Shown here in pieces: positions 53,298 through 62,419 of a stretch of DNA of 64,000 nt; position 1 is the first letter of the stretch, and every line of letters starts with the position of its first letter. The notes beneath the pieces are model-generated. The model did not search any database. It saw nothing but the letters and a program-made list of their open reading frames with translations, and was not told the origin of the DNA. The stretch comes from Shewanella phaeophyticola (GTDB lineage Bacteria > Pseudomonadota > Gammaproteobacteria > Enterobacterales > Shewanellaceae): positions 2,976,001-3,040,000 of the forward strand of contig NZ_JAODOQ010000001.1 of NCBI RefSeq assembly GCF_025398315.1, in the 5' to 3' direction. Both the position numbers and the translations under genes were made by a program.

Positions 53298-53984
53298 GTG
53301 ATTTTTGTTAAAGGTCTTAAGAAAAGACAAAAATTCAGCCGGATAATACAAATTATTATCGCTATATCACTGATTTTTGGTCTGATACATTTATGGCAAG
53401 CCAGTTTGCGAAATGGTCAAAACTTACTTAACTCGCAAACTAAAGTGATGGCTCGCTTACTCGCACAACAAGCTGCTAATGGCGCAGCTCCGGCCATGTA
53501 TTTACAAAATGACGAACAACTTCAATGGTTAGCATCAGCATTAGCCGCTGATCCTAAAGTCATGTCAGTGAATATTTATAACTCGCAAGGCGTTAGACTC
53601 GCCTTCGCTCAAAGTGTGTCATTTGAGCAATTAGAAGCGGACTCAGAAGCATTAAAAGGTTTATTAAAACCTTACCCGCCATTAATCGAAAATGTGGTTC
53701 AAGATGACAACAACCTAGGTTATGTTGAGGTGCGCTTAAACTTGGATATCTTTTTTGACGAGATTAAGATTTTGCACGAACAGAACATGGAGCTGCAGCA
53801 AATGATGTTAATCGTTGCTGGCTTTATTGGTTTGCTGCTATCTCGTTCACTGTCATTTAAGCGAGCCGACTTCGATCGCCGTAAAACACGGGCAAAACTG
53901 CGTAAAAAACCAAAGAAAGTCGCCTTGCTTGCAGAGCCTGCGCAAACGGAAAATGATACTGTTGATAAAAAGCCCCTCACCTGA
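53298..53984 (+). CDS. AhpA/YtjB family membrane protein (Smp)
   Basis: 228 residues, start GTG 53298 after GAGGA. An N-terminal TM helix (IIQIIIAISLIFGLIHLW), a periplasmic domain (about 38-165; KVMSVNIYNSQGVRLAFAQ), a second TM helix (MMLIVAGFIGLLLSRSL) and a basic cytosolic tail (RRKTRAKLRKKPKK). It is the gene usually found opposite serB in gammaproteobacteria. The topology resembles a sensor input module without an output domain; function is poorly defined. Confidence 0.87.
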   Translation: MIFVKGLKKRQKFSRIIQIIIAISLIFGLIHLWQASLRNGQNLLNSQTKVMARLLAQQAANGAAPAMYLQNDEQLQWLASALAADPKVMSVNIYNSQGVRLAFAQSVSFEQLEADSEALKGLLKPYPPLIENVVQDDNNLGYVEVRLNLDIFFDEIKILHEQNMELQQMMLIVAGFIGLLLSRSLSFKRADFDRRKTRAKLRKKPKKVALLAEPAQTENDTVDKKPLT

Positions 53985-53992
53985 AGTGCGCA

Positions 53993-54028
53993 ACAAAAAA
54001 AGGGGCGCTCAATGAGCCCCCCTTTTTA
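53993..54028. terminator. Bidirectional terminator between ahpA and deoD
   Basis: AAAAAAAGGGG-CGCTC and GAGC-CCCCCTTTTT form a long stem around AAT, with A and T tracts on both sides, between convergent genes. Confidence 0.9.
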
Positions 54029-54039
54029 ATCGTTATAGA

Positions 54040-54750
54040 TTACAGCGTTAATGCAGCATCTAAAGTCATCACGATCATGTCGTTGAAAGTAGTTTGGCGC
54101 TCATCAGAAGTGGTTTTTTCACCCGTACGGATATGGTCAGATACAGTCACTACACATAATGCTTTAGCACCTAACTCATGCGCAACACCGTATAGACCAG
54201 CGGCTTCCATTTCTACACCGAGTACACCCATTTTTTCCATCACGTCAAACATTTCAGGATCTGGTGTGTAAAATAGGTCTGCAGAGAAAACGTTACCTAC
54301 ACGGATTTTAGTGCCGTGAGTTTTAGCAGAATCAACTACTGCGCTTAATAAGCTATAATCTGCAATTGCTGCAAAATCGCTATCTTTAAAGCGTAAACGG
54401 TTCACTCTAGAGTCAGTACAAGCACCCATACCAATGATCACGTCACGTACTTTTACGTCAGTGCTAATTGCGCCACAAGTACCAACACGGATTAGGTTTT
54501 TAACACCGTAATCTTTGATAAGCTCATGTGCATAAATTGAACAAGATGGGATACCCATGCCGCTGCCCATTACAGAAATACGCTTACCTTTATAAGTACC
54601 CGTAAAACCTAGCATGTTACGTACATCTGTTACTTGCTCAACATTTTCTAAAAATGTTTCAGCAATGTATTTTGCGCGTAATGGATCGCCTGGAAACAGT
54701 ACAGTTTCAGCAAAAGCACCTTCTACAGCATTAATATGTGGTGTAGCCAT
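54040..54750 (-). CDS. deoD: Purine nucleoside phosphorylase DeoD-type
   Basis: Splits purine (deoxy)nucleosides to base and ribose-1-phosphate. It is 236 residues, the hexameric bacterial type: [34 protein letters not shown] (phosphate-binding Arg), [38 protein letters not shown] (ribose-binding Glu) and [12 protein letters not shown] (catalytic Asp). Intact. It is the last gene of the deo cluster, about 100 bases after deoB. Confidence 0.97.
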   Translation of the reverse strand: MATPHINAVEGAFAETVLFPGDPLRAKYIAETFLENVEQVTDVRNMLGFTGTYKGKRISVMGSGMGIPSCSIYAHELIKDYGVKNLIRVGTCGAISTDVKVRDVIIGMGACTDSRVNRLRFKDSDFAAIADYSLLSAVVDSAKTHGTKIRVGNVFSADLFYTPDPEMFDVMEKMGVLGVEMEAAGLYGVAHELGAKALCVVTVSDHIRTGEKTTSDERQTTFNDMIVMTLDAALTL

Positions 54751-54853
54751 GTTATAACCCCTATGTTTCTATTTTATTTGGTCTTGCTTTAATAATATCG
54801 ACAGTTTAGCAAACACATTGAACTATATATAGAACCGTCGTTTGAAAATGTGA

Positions 54854-56073
54854 CTAATTAATAAAAGATTCACCATAATTCATTGGCTCTAGCTTAAAGT
54901 AGCTCGCAATCGACTGACCAATATCAGCAAATGACTGACGACGGCCTAATGAACCTGCCGGTAAACCTGCTCCGTAAGCTAATACAGGCACGCGTTCACG
55001 AGTGTGTTCAGTACCTACCCAAGTTGGATCGCAACCGTGATCGGCAGTAAATACCACTAAATCGTCTGGCTGTAAAATTGCAAAAAGTTCAGGTAAGCGA
55101 GAATCAAAGTACTCTAATGCTTTAGCATAACCAGCAGTGTCACGACGGTGCCCGTAATGAGAGTCAAAATCAACAAAGTTGGTAAACACGATGGTGTTAT
55201 CACCTGCGCGTTTTATTTGCGCTAATGTTTCGTCAAATAACTCTTCAAGACCTGTCGCTTTGAACTTTTGTGTAATACCGCTATGAGCATAAATATCAGC
55301 AATTTTACCAATACTGACCACTTCACCGCCGGCTTCTTTCATCTTATCTAGGATGGTTGGTGCTGGGGGTAATACCGCATAATCATGGCGATTACCGGTA
55401 CGGGCGAAATCAGCAGTAGCCAGTCCCCACAAAAGGACGAGCAATAACACGACCTATGTTATAAGGCTCAAGTTCTTCGCGAGCAATTTTGCATAGGTTG
55501 TACAGGTTTTCTATGCCGAATGTTTCTTCATGGCAAGCCACTTGAAATACCGAGTCAGCTGAAGTGTAGAAAATAGGTTTACCTGTTTTCATGTGCTCTT
55601 CGCCAAGTTCTTCAAGAATTTGGGTTCCAGATGCATGACAGTTACCTAAAAAGCCTTCTAAACCAGCACGTTTAAGAATTTTATCAGTCAGATCCTTCGG
55701 GAAAGAGTTGTTTAAGTCGCTAAAGTAGCCCCATTCATACAGAACCGGTACTCCCGCCATTTCCCAGTGACCACTTGGGGTATCTTTACCAGAACTCAGC
55801 TCGTCGGCATGGCCATAAGCACCAATCACTTCAACATCAGCGTTAAAGCCATCAGCAAATTTACCCGTGCTCTCAAAGCCTGCATGGCCTAGACCTAATT
55901 TGGCTAAATTAGGCAACTTTAAAGTAGCCTTGACGACCCACATCAGCCTTACCTTCTGCACATGCCTGAGCAATGTGACCAAAAGTATCCGAACCGACAT
56001 CACCAAACTTTTCAGCATCGGTGGCAGCCCCCAGGCCAAAAGAATCTAGCATTAAAATAAAAGTACGTTTCAT
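54854..56073 (-). CDS. deoB: Phosphopentomutase DeoB (two frameshifts, 55416-55421 and 55924-55929)
   Basis: Converts (deoxy)ribose-1-phosphate to the 5-phosphate. About 405 residues in three frames. [25 protein letters not shown] (metal Asp and N-terminal signature) starts at ATG 56073. [57 protein letters not shown] and [19 protein letters not shown] follow. Break 1: GRQG-P-LKLPNL, GGTCC read as GGCTAC (+1). Break 2: [16 protein letters not shown], again GGTCC read as GGCTAC (+1). The identical garbling at two sites in one gene argues strongly for a systematic error. Confidence 0.94.
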
Positions 56074-56084
56074 TGTGTTTTCCT

Positions 56085-57417
56085 TTATAAATCTGAAGCG
56101 CGAATGTAGCGATAAATTTCAGGCGTCTTTTCTGGCGCGCTATCACTAATCACAATTGCTTGTTGAACTGCCGCGGCAGCTTCAGCAAAGGCATCTTCAG
56201 ATTGAGCATGGATCATCGCTAACGGAACATCTTGGTTAACTTCTTGACCCAGTGCGCAAACTTGAGTTAATCCGACACTATAATCAAGCGCATCACCCGG
56301 TTTACGACGTCCGCCACCTAACGTGACAACGGCTAAACCAAGCTCGCGGGTATCCATTTGGTGAGCAAAGCCGGAAGTGTTGGCATAAACAGGACGAATA
56401 ATCTTCGCATGAGGCAGATACTTGTCATAAGCCTCAACAAAATCAGTTGAAGCCGCCTAAACCAGAGACCATTTTAGCAAATGCCTCTGCCGCTTTACCA
56501 TTATCTAATACAGTATTTAATTTATTACGGGCATCAGCTTCGTTTTGTGCAATACCGCCCAAAACAAGCATTTCAGCACATAAGCCCATAGTGACTGCAT
56601 ATAAACGTGGATTACGGTATTGACCAGTTAAAAACTGAATGGCTTCACGCACTTCTACCGCATTACCGGCACAAGAAGCCAATACTTGGTTCATGTCTGT
56701 TAGTAATGCTGTGGTTTTAGTACCTGCACCGTTGGCAACGGCGGTAATACTGCGAGCTAATTCTTCAGATGCTTCATAAGTCGGCATAAATGCACCGCTA
56801 CCGACTTTGACATCCATAGCTAGCGCATCAAGACCTGCGGCCAGTTTTTTTGATAAAATCGAGGCGGTAATAAGCCCAATAGACTCAACGGTAGCCGTGT
56901 TATCGCGAATAGAATAAAAGCGTTTGTCAGCAGGTACTAGATCGCCAGTTTGGCCGATAATAGCCACACCAGCCTCTTTGACCACTTTGCGAAATAATTC
57001 GCTAGATGGCTCAGTTTGGTAACCAGGAATGGCATCAAATTTATCGAGTGTGCCGCCGGTATGACCTAAGCCACGTCCAGAAATCATCGGCACATAACCA
57101 CCACAAGCTGCCGCCATAGAGCCAAGCATTAGGCTAATTACATCACCAACGCCACCGGTACTGTGTTTATCGATAATAGGACCGTCTACTCGTAATGTAT
57201 CCCAATTTAATACGGTGCCAGAGTCGCGCATGGCACTGGTCAGTGCGATACGTTCATCCATATTCATGTCCTGGAAATAAACCGCCATACCAAAGGCCGC
57301 AATCTGACCTTCAGATACGGTATTGTGAGTAATGCCATTTACAAAGAATTGGATTTCGGCTGTGCTGAGTGCTTCGCCATTGCGTTTTTTACGGATAATC
57401 TCTTGAGCAAGAAACAT
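56085..57417 (-). CDS. deoA: Thymidine phosphorylase DeoA (frameshifted at about 56449-56454)
   Basis: Releases thymine from thymidine, giving deoxyribose-1-phosphate. About 443 residues. Start ATG 57417 ([14 protein letters not shown]) follows AGGGGA; the frame extends to 57438 without need. Key motifs: [18 protein letters not shown] (phosphate/thymidine site), [44 protein letters not shown]. The break is after SGLGG: expected GGTCCAACTGAT (GPTDFVE) reads GGCTTCAACTGAT (+1). The second part includes [29 protein letters not shown]. It starts about 150 bases after deoC and 11 bases before deoB. Confidence 0.95.
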
Positions 57418-57532
57418 AATACGTCCCCTTTTAGGCAACCCATCACCTTTAGGATCGCCATTAATATAGGAATACTATCTTACGATAGTGCCTTTAAATG
57501 ATGCCTTAATGCATCACCTAAAGAGAAAATAA

Positions 57533-57556
57533 AGCCTAGCAGATCTCTGCTAGGCT
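57533..57556 (-). terminator. Hairpin between deoC and deoA
   Basis: AGCCTAGCAGA and TCTGCTAGGCT pair (11 bp) with a two-base centre, followed on the minus strand by TTATTTTC. It probably attenuates transcription from deoC into deoAB. Confidence 0.7.
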
Positions 57557-57563
57557 ATTGCCA

Positions 57564-58337
57564 TTAGTAACCTGAAGTAGGCTTAGGCGCGTCTGACAAC
57601 TCTAACGTGTGCAATAAGCTGTTTAATAAGCTTGATGCGCCAAAACGGAATGTTTGAGGCGTCACCCAGTCATCACCTAAAATGCGCGCAGCTAATCCTA
57701 AAAACTCAGCTGTTTGTGCTGCATCACGTACGCCACCAGCTGGCTTAAAGCCAACGTTACGGTCTTTTTCGCTGATAACGGTTAACATAATTTCAGCGGC
57801 TTCTAATGTGGCATTAACCGGTACTTTACCTGTTGATGTTTTGATAAAGTCTGCACCTGCATCAATTGAAATTTCAGATGCTTTACGGATTAACGCAGGA
57901 TCTTTTAACTCACCAGACTCAATGATCACTTTAAGAATGGCTGCATCGCCACATTCTTCTTTACAGGCTTTAACCAGTTCAAAGCCTACTGTTTCATTAC
58001 CGGCCATTAATGCGCGGTATGGAAATACCACATCGACTTCATCAGCACCGTAAGCAACGGCTGCACGGGTTTCTAATACCGCAATCGCAATATCATCGTT
58101 ACCGTGTGGGAAGTTAGTTACTGTGGCGATTTTGATGTCTTCACAGTCAAGCTCATTGAGCGTTTTACGCGCAATAGGAATAAAACGAGGGTAAATACAG
58201 ATAGCGGCAGTATTGCCAGCAGGTGATTTAGCTTTGTGGCACAAGTCGATCACTTTTTGATCGGTGTCATCGTCATTTAATGTGGTTAAATCCATTAAAG
58301 AAATGCCAAGTTGCGCCGCTTTTTTTAAATCAGTCAT
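57564..58337 (-). CDS. deoC: Deoxyribose-phosphate aldolase
   Basis: Cleaves deoxyribose-5-phosphate to glyceraldehyde-3-phosphate and acetaldehyde. It is 257 residues, the E. coli-like subclass. Visible are [41 protein letters not shown] (Asp of the proton relay), [11 protein letters not shown], the Schiff-base lysine in [12 protein letters not shown] (about 167) and the second Lys in [12 protein letters not shown] (about 201). Intact. First gene of the deo cluster. Confidence 0.97.
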   Translation of the reverse strand: MTDLKKAAQLGISLMDLTTLNDDDTDQKVIDLCHKAKSPAGNTAAICIYPRFIPIARKTLNELDCEDIKIATVTNFPHGNDDIAIAVLETRAAVAYGADEVDVVFPYRALMAGNETVGFELVKACKEECGDAAILKVIIESGELKDPALIRKASEISIDAGADFIKTSTGKVPVNATLEAAEIMLTVISEKDRNVGFKPAGGVRDAAQTAEFLGLAARILGDDWVTPQTFRFGASSLLNSLLHTLELSDAPKPTSGY

Positions 58338-58732
58338 AATTGCTCTCCAAACGAAAAATCAAAGTAGATAAATTTTTATTCAGGCAACACTAGGTAGCAG
58401 GCATATGATTATTATTATGGCCGAGCCTTCAGTATTGCCAGTAAATCTAGGTGATATTTACTAACCTAAGTATTCAATCTGATAACGAGTACCACGACTT
58501 GAATCCTTGAAGACCGGAAAAGATAAAACAAAGATAGTTGCTTCAACCATTCCGCGAAAAATCCATTTTAGCGCGCGAAAAAACAAACATTGTAAACAAT
58601 TTGTAGGATACAAACCTTTATATAAAACCACGGTTGTTAAACAATAATTTTAGATAAAAATTTCTATATTGGTAATTTTATTTTTAAATTTGGAGCCGCA
58701 ATTTGCGGCTCCAATACAATCATCTAGTTTAA
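58338..58732. promoter_or_regulatory. deoC promoter region with a small palindrome
   Basis: About 395 non-coding bases between tsx and deoC. The palindrome ATTGTAAACAAT at 58589-58600 is a plausible operator half-pair, and the region is AT-rich. No clear CRP site or known deo repressor box is visible by eye. Confidence 0.35.
58689..58714 (-). terminator. Hairpin after tsx
   Basis: TTGGAGCCGCAA and TTGCGGCTCCAA pair perfectly (12 bp, one-base centre) about 20 bases after the tsx stop, followed on the minus strand by ATTTAAAAAT. It is a very stable stem with a moderate T-tract. Confidence 0.75.
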
Positions 58733-59616
58733 TTAGATTTTGTAAGTTGCGCTCAAGAAGTGAGTCCAACCAGTTGTATCTAAACCACCCCAGAATTCGT
58801 TTTTAAACGCAGCGTCGTTCAAACCATATGAATGGTAGAAGTACTTACCGCCATAACCTAACGCGAAACGATCTGTATGGTAGTAAAGACCAAAGAATGC
58901 TGCACCGCCATGTTCAGTGTTGTTGTACTTACCATCACTATTCATGCCAGAGTATTCTTCATCCATATCAAATTGGTAATCAACATAGCCTTGGAAAGAT
59001 AGGAAGCTCTTATCATCAAAGAATACGAATGGCTTAAACCAGTTAGCAGAGAATTGGTAACCGTTCCAATCTTTACGACCGATGTCATATGTAGCAAAAA
59101 GGTTCATACCTGTTTTGCCTAACCAAGGCACATTAACGTCAGCGCCAAGACCCCAGAAAGACATGTTAACGTCGCCTTCGCCAGTACCTGTTGTGCTGAT
59201 TGCTCCACCACCCCAGTTAAATAGAGTAGAGAAATAAACTTCTTGTACTGGTAGCCGAAAGATAAGTCAGTACCAGTGATAGCATCAAGAGAGAAACGTG
59301 GTGCTAACTTCATGAACATTTTGCTAGCGCCATCAGACTTATCGCCTGAATCGCTATTAGCTAAGTTGAATACGTCAACATAGCCGTATAGATCAAGGAA
59401 ACCTGAGCGACCGCCGAATTCCATTTCTAAATAGTTATGTGTTGCTTCATCTTTATCAGCAATTGGATGCTCATCAATGGCATACATAATGTTGAACTGC
59501 ATCCATTTATAATCGTTAGCATGAATATCACCAGTCTGCTCAGCTGCAGAAACAGTGAAAGCTGAACTTGCTAGAGCAACTGTACTTGCTAATGCTAAAG
59601 TGTTTAATTTTTTCAT
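58733..59616 (-). CDS. Tsx-like nucleoside-specific outer membrane channel (frameshifted at about 59250-59256)
   Basis: About 293 residues. Signal peptide MKKLNTLALASTVALASSAFTVSA from ATG 59616, with GGGG six bases upstream. The mature part is a 12-strand beta-barrel: DYKWMQFNIMYAIDE, YLEMEFGGRSGFLDLYGYVDVF (family motif), LAPRFSLDAITG, and after the break FWGLGADVNVPWLGKTGMNLFATYDIGRKDWNGYQF through to a C-terminal aromatic end (WTHFLSATYKI). The join should read DLSFGPVQEVYFSTLFNWGGG; GGTCC appears as GGCTACC (+2). It lies between nupC and the deo genes, so it feeds nucleosides to that pathway. Confidence 0.9.
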
Positions 59617-59742
59617 CATCAACCCCATGTATATTATTTAACTATCTTCTTGGATAGCACTTCTTTTCTAATCAATCGTATTTTACCGCTTATGGTACAA
59701 AGCACAACAATTAATCGATAAAAAACGAATACAAAATTCTAT

Positions 59743-59758
59743 TTTGTGAACAATATCG
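59743..59758. promoter_or_regulatory. Weak CRP-like site upstream of tsx
   Basis: TGTGA-ACAATA-TCGCG compares with TGTGA-N6-TCACA: left half perfect, right half 3 of 5. About 130 bases upstream of the tsx start. CRP control of nucleoside uptake genes is known in enterics. Confidence 0.3.
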
Positions 59759-59902
59759 CGACACAATGTCTACATATTGATAACAACACTTATTGAGACT
59801 AACTAGCGGTTTTAAAGCATCCTCTTTCGCAGTCATCAATCAGTCGTCGTGTCACATCGGAAATGGTGGATTAACACAAAAATCAATAACAACGTTCTTA
59901 TT

Positions 59903-59962
59903 ACACTGGGTCTCTATCGTTATAAGTGTAAAGACCCAGTGTGATAGGAGAAACCTCCTATC
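59903..59962 (-). terminator. Tandem hairpins after nupC
   Basis: ACACTGGGTCT / AGACCCAGTGT (59903-59942, 11-bp arms) and GATAGGAG / CTCCTATC (59943-59962, loop AAAC) lie back to back starting 12 bases after the nupC stop. They probably end or stabilise the nupC message. The rest of 59617-59902 holds the tsx promoter and nothing else I can name. Confidence 0.6.
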
Positions 59963-59974
59963 AAGACTCTTAAC

Positions 59975-61234
59975 TTAGATAGCTAAGAATAAACCGGCTA
60001 AAGTCGCGCTCATTAAGTTAGCTAATGAACCAGCGATAACAGCACGGATACCTAATTTTGCAAGGTCATGGCGACGTGAAGGAGCCATAGCACCTAAACC
60101 ACCAAGTAAGATTGCAATAGAAGATAAGTTAGCAAATCCACACAGTGCAAATGAGATAATCGCTTTAGTACGATCAGTCATTACCGCTTGTGTTGCTTCA
60201 ACTAGAATACCGCCATCTGCAACATCTTTTAGGTATGGAGCAAAGTTTAAGTAAGCAACGAATTCGTTTACAACAATCTTTTGACCGATGAAAGAACCTG
60301 CAACTAATGCTTCGTTCCAAGGTACACCGATTAAGAATGCTAAAGGCATGAAGATGTAACCAAGGATAAGTTCTAGAGTAATCCCCTCTAGACCAAACCA
60401 ACCCGTTACGCCACCGATGATGCCGTTAATCATGGCAATTAAGCCAACGAATGCAATCAACATTGCACCAACGTTTAACGCAAGGCTCATACCAGATGAA
60501 GCACCACCTGCTGCAGCGTCTAATACGTTAGCTGGCTTATCAGGGTCTTCTGGTAACTCATCCATTTCGTTAATAGCAGTTTCTGTTTCAGGGTGCATCA
60601 GTTTAGCCATTAATAGACCACCTGGTGCCGCCATGAATGACGCAGCAACTAAGTATTCAATTGGAACACCCATTTGCGCGTAACCGGCTAATACTGAACC
60701 AGCAATAGAAGCAAGACCACCCACCATAATGGCGAATAGTTCAGATTGAGTCATTGTGGCAATGAACGGACGAACAACTAAAGGCGCTTCTGTTTTACCA
60801 ACAAAGATGTTGGCTGTAGCAGACATAGACTCTGTACGGCTAGTACCTAATGCTTTTTGTAAACCACCACCGATAATACGGATGATCCACTGCATAATGC
60901 CTAAGTAGTAAAGTACTGCGATTAAAGAAGAGAAGAATACAATGACGGGTAATACGTTAATGGCAAAAATAAAACCAACTTTAAAGTTAGCTAAATCACC
61001 AAATAAGAAGCTAATACCACTTTGTGCGTAACTAATCACACTTGATACAGCGTCAGAAACACCTTTCAGAATATCTTTACCGATTGGAACATATAATACG
61101 AAACCCGCGAAGAATGCTTGAATTGCTAAAGCACCACCAACGGTACGTACACTAATTGCTTTTTTATTATTTGATAGTAAGAAACCTATCGCAAGTAGGG
61201 TGACCACCCCTACTAAACTCATTAAAATATCCAT
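59975..61234 (-). CDS. nupC: NupC/CNT family nucleoside transporter
   Basis: Concentrative (proton- or sodium-coupled) nucleoside importer of the inner membrane. It is 419 residues with about ten TM helices. Family landmarks: MSLVGVVTLLAIGFLLSNNKKAISVRTV, LYYLGIMQWIIRIIGGGLQKALGTSRTESMSATANIFVGKTEAPLVVRP (HP1/TM4 substrate site, about 140-160), YMVAAS-like YLVAASFMAAPGGLLMAKLMHPE, SFIGQKIVVNEFVAYLNF (HP2) and ISFALCGFANLSSIAILLGGLGAMAP. Intact. Transcribed toward tsx and the deo genes. Confidence 0.95.
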   Translation of the reverse strand: MDILMSLVGVVTLLAIGFLLSNNKKAISVRTVGGALAIQAFFAGFVLYVPIGKDILKGVSDAVSSVISYAQSGISFLFGDLANFKVGFIFAINVLPVIVFFSSLIAVLYYLGIMQWIIRIIGGGLQKALGTSRTESMSATANIFVGKTEAPLVVRPFIATMTQSELFAIMVGGLASIAGSVLAGYAQMGVPIEYLVAASFMAAPGGLLMAKLMHPETETAINEMDELPEDPDKPANVLDAAAGGASSGMSLALNVGAMLIAFVGLIAMINGIIGGVTGWFGLEGITLELILGYIFMPLAFLIGVPWNEALVAGSFIGQKIVVNEFVAYLNFAPYLKDVADGGILVEATQAVMTDRTKAIISFALCGFANLSSIAILLGGLGAMAPSRRHDLAKLGIRAVIAGSLANLMSATLAGLFLAI

Positions 61235-61411
61235 TAATCATCACCCTTTTGTTAACAGTTTTTTTGAATGTTGTTAACTCACCTAATTTCCGTTGATGAT
61301 TATAACTGAGCGTGAAACGAAAAGCGTCGTTTTGATCAACTTTTTAGAGTTTAATTTCAATCTCTTAGGCAATAAAACACCAGGTTACGCAATTCGTTTC
61401 AAAAAAAACAA

Positions 61412-62173
61412 TTAAAGCTCAAACAGTTGCACAGCATTTTTATTCAACTGTTCTAATATACAGACAGTTTCATTTTTCTTTAAAAATGAGATTTCGGACA
61501 CAATTCTGGTTAATGTTAAAGGAGTATTACGTTGATTCACTTCATCGAAAGGACTCATGCTGGGTGAATCGGTTTCTAATAAAAAGTGATTTAACGGCAA
61601 GTCAGTCACCGCCTGTCGAAGCTTTTTGGCACTAGGGTTGAGCAGTAAACCACCAATTCCTAATTTAAAGCCGAGATCGATATATTGCTGAGCCACAATA
61701 CTGTTACCGTAAAAGCCATGTACCACACCTCCTCGGCTCAATTGAACTTTACGTAACAATCCTAATAATTCTTGATGCGCTTTTACTGCGTGTAAAATCA
61801 CTGGTAAATGATATTTTTGTGCAAGCTCTAATTGCTTCTCTAATATTAACAGTTGCTTATCAGGCCAATTATGCAATTTATCTAAACCACATTCGCCCAC
61901 GGCAACTAAATGCTTATTTTGTCTATATTGCTTCAACTTGGCATCGAGCTTACAAATGGCATCATCAATGTCATCTGGTATATGCCAAGGATGGATCCCT
62001 AGAGAAAAATACCATTGATACTTTTCTGCGATATTCAGCTGCTTTTCCCAAGCGTCCACAGCCACACCAGGAATAATTGCAGAGGTAATGCCATGGGCTG
62101 TCATCGCTGCGACCAATTGCGCTCTATCAACATCAAACTCAGGCATATCAAGATGGGCATGGGTATCGATCAT
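61412..62173 (-). CDS. TatD family hydrolase (YjjV-like)
   Basis: Metal-dependent hydrolase/DNase-type TIM barrel. About 253 residues from ATG 62173 (MIDTHAHLDMPEFDVDR); the frame is open to 62227 but the family start is here. Metal ligands: THAHLD (His-x-His), VGECGLD (Glu), LPVILHAVKAHQE (His), VHGFYG (His) and LLETDSPSMSP (Asp). In E. coli the paralogue yjjV also lies beside the deo operon, so the context fits YjjV more than TatD or YcfH. Substrate uncertain. Confidence 0.88.
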   Translation of the reverse strand: MIDTHAHLDMPEFDVDRAQLVAAMTAHGITSAIIPGVAVDAWEKQLNIAEKYQWYFSLGIHPWHIPDDIDDAICKLDAKLKQYRQNKHLVAVGECGLDKLHNWPDKQLLILEKQLELAQKYHLPVILHAVKAHQELLGLLRKVQLSRGGVVHGFYGNSIVAQQYIDLGFKLGIGGLLLNPSAKKLRQAVTDLPLNHFLLETDSPSMSPFDEVNQRNTPLTLTRIVSEISFLKKNETVCILEQLNKNAVQLFEL

Positions 62174-62365
62174 ATATAATCTACATTTATTATGGTTGAC
62201 GATAAAATTAGCATAAAAATCAACCATACGTTAAGCGTTGAATTGAATTACCTATAATGAGATATCATTGATAAAAAATGCTATGAATAATAGATAATCG
62301 CAAACGGGAAAATTCAGGATCACACAAAATGATAATTACTGTGATAAGCCTCTTAAAACACAATA

Positions 62366-62387
62366 AAAAAGGTGGCAAAAGCCACCA
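62366..62387 (-). terminator. Terminator of prfC
   Basis: On the minus strand GGTGGC-TTTT-GCCACC then TTTTTT. It falls about 35 bases after the corrected prfC stop and inside the spurious extended frame. Confidence 0.88.
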
Positions 62388-62419
62388 ATTTAACATTAAT
62401 TTAACATCTTGATTAACAA

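Noticed and set aside
62265..62419. Extended C-terminus of RF3
   Set aside because: It reads through a clear terminator hairpin and resembles no release factor tail. An extra base just before the family stop explains it.
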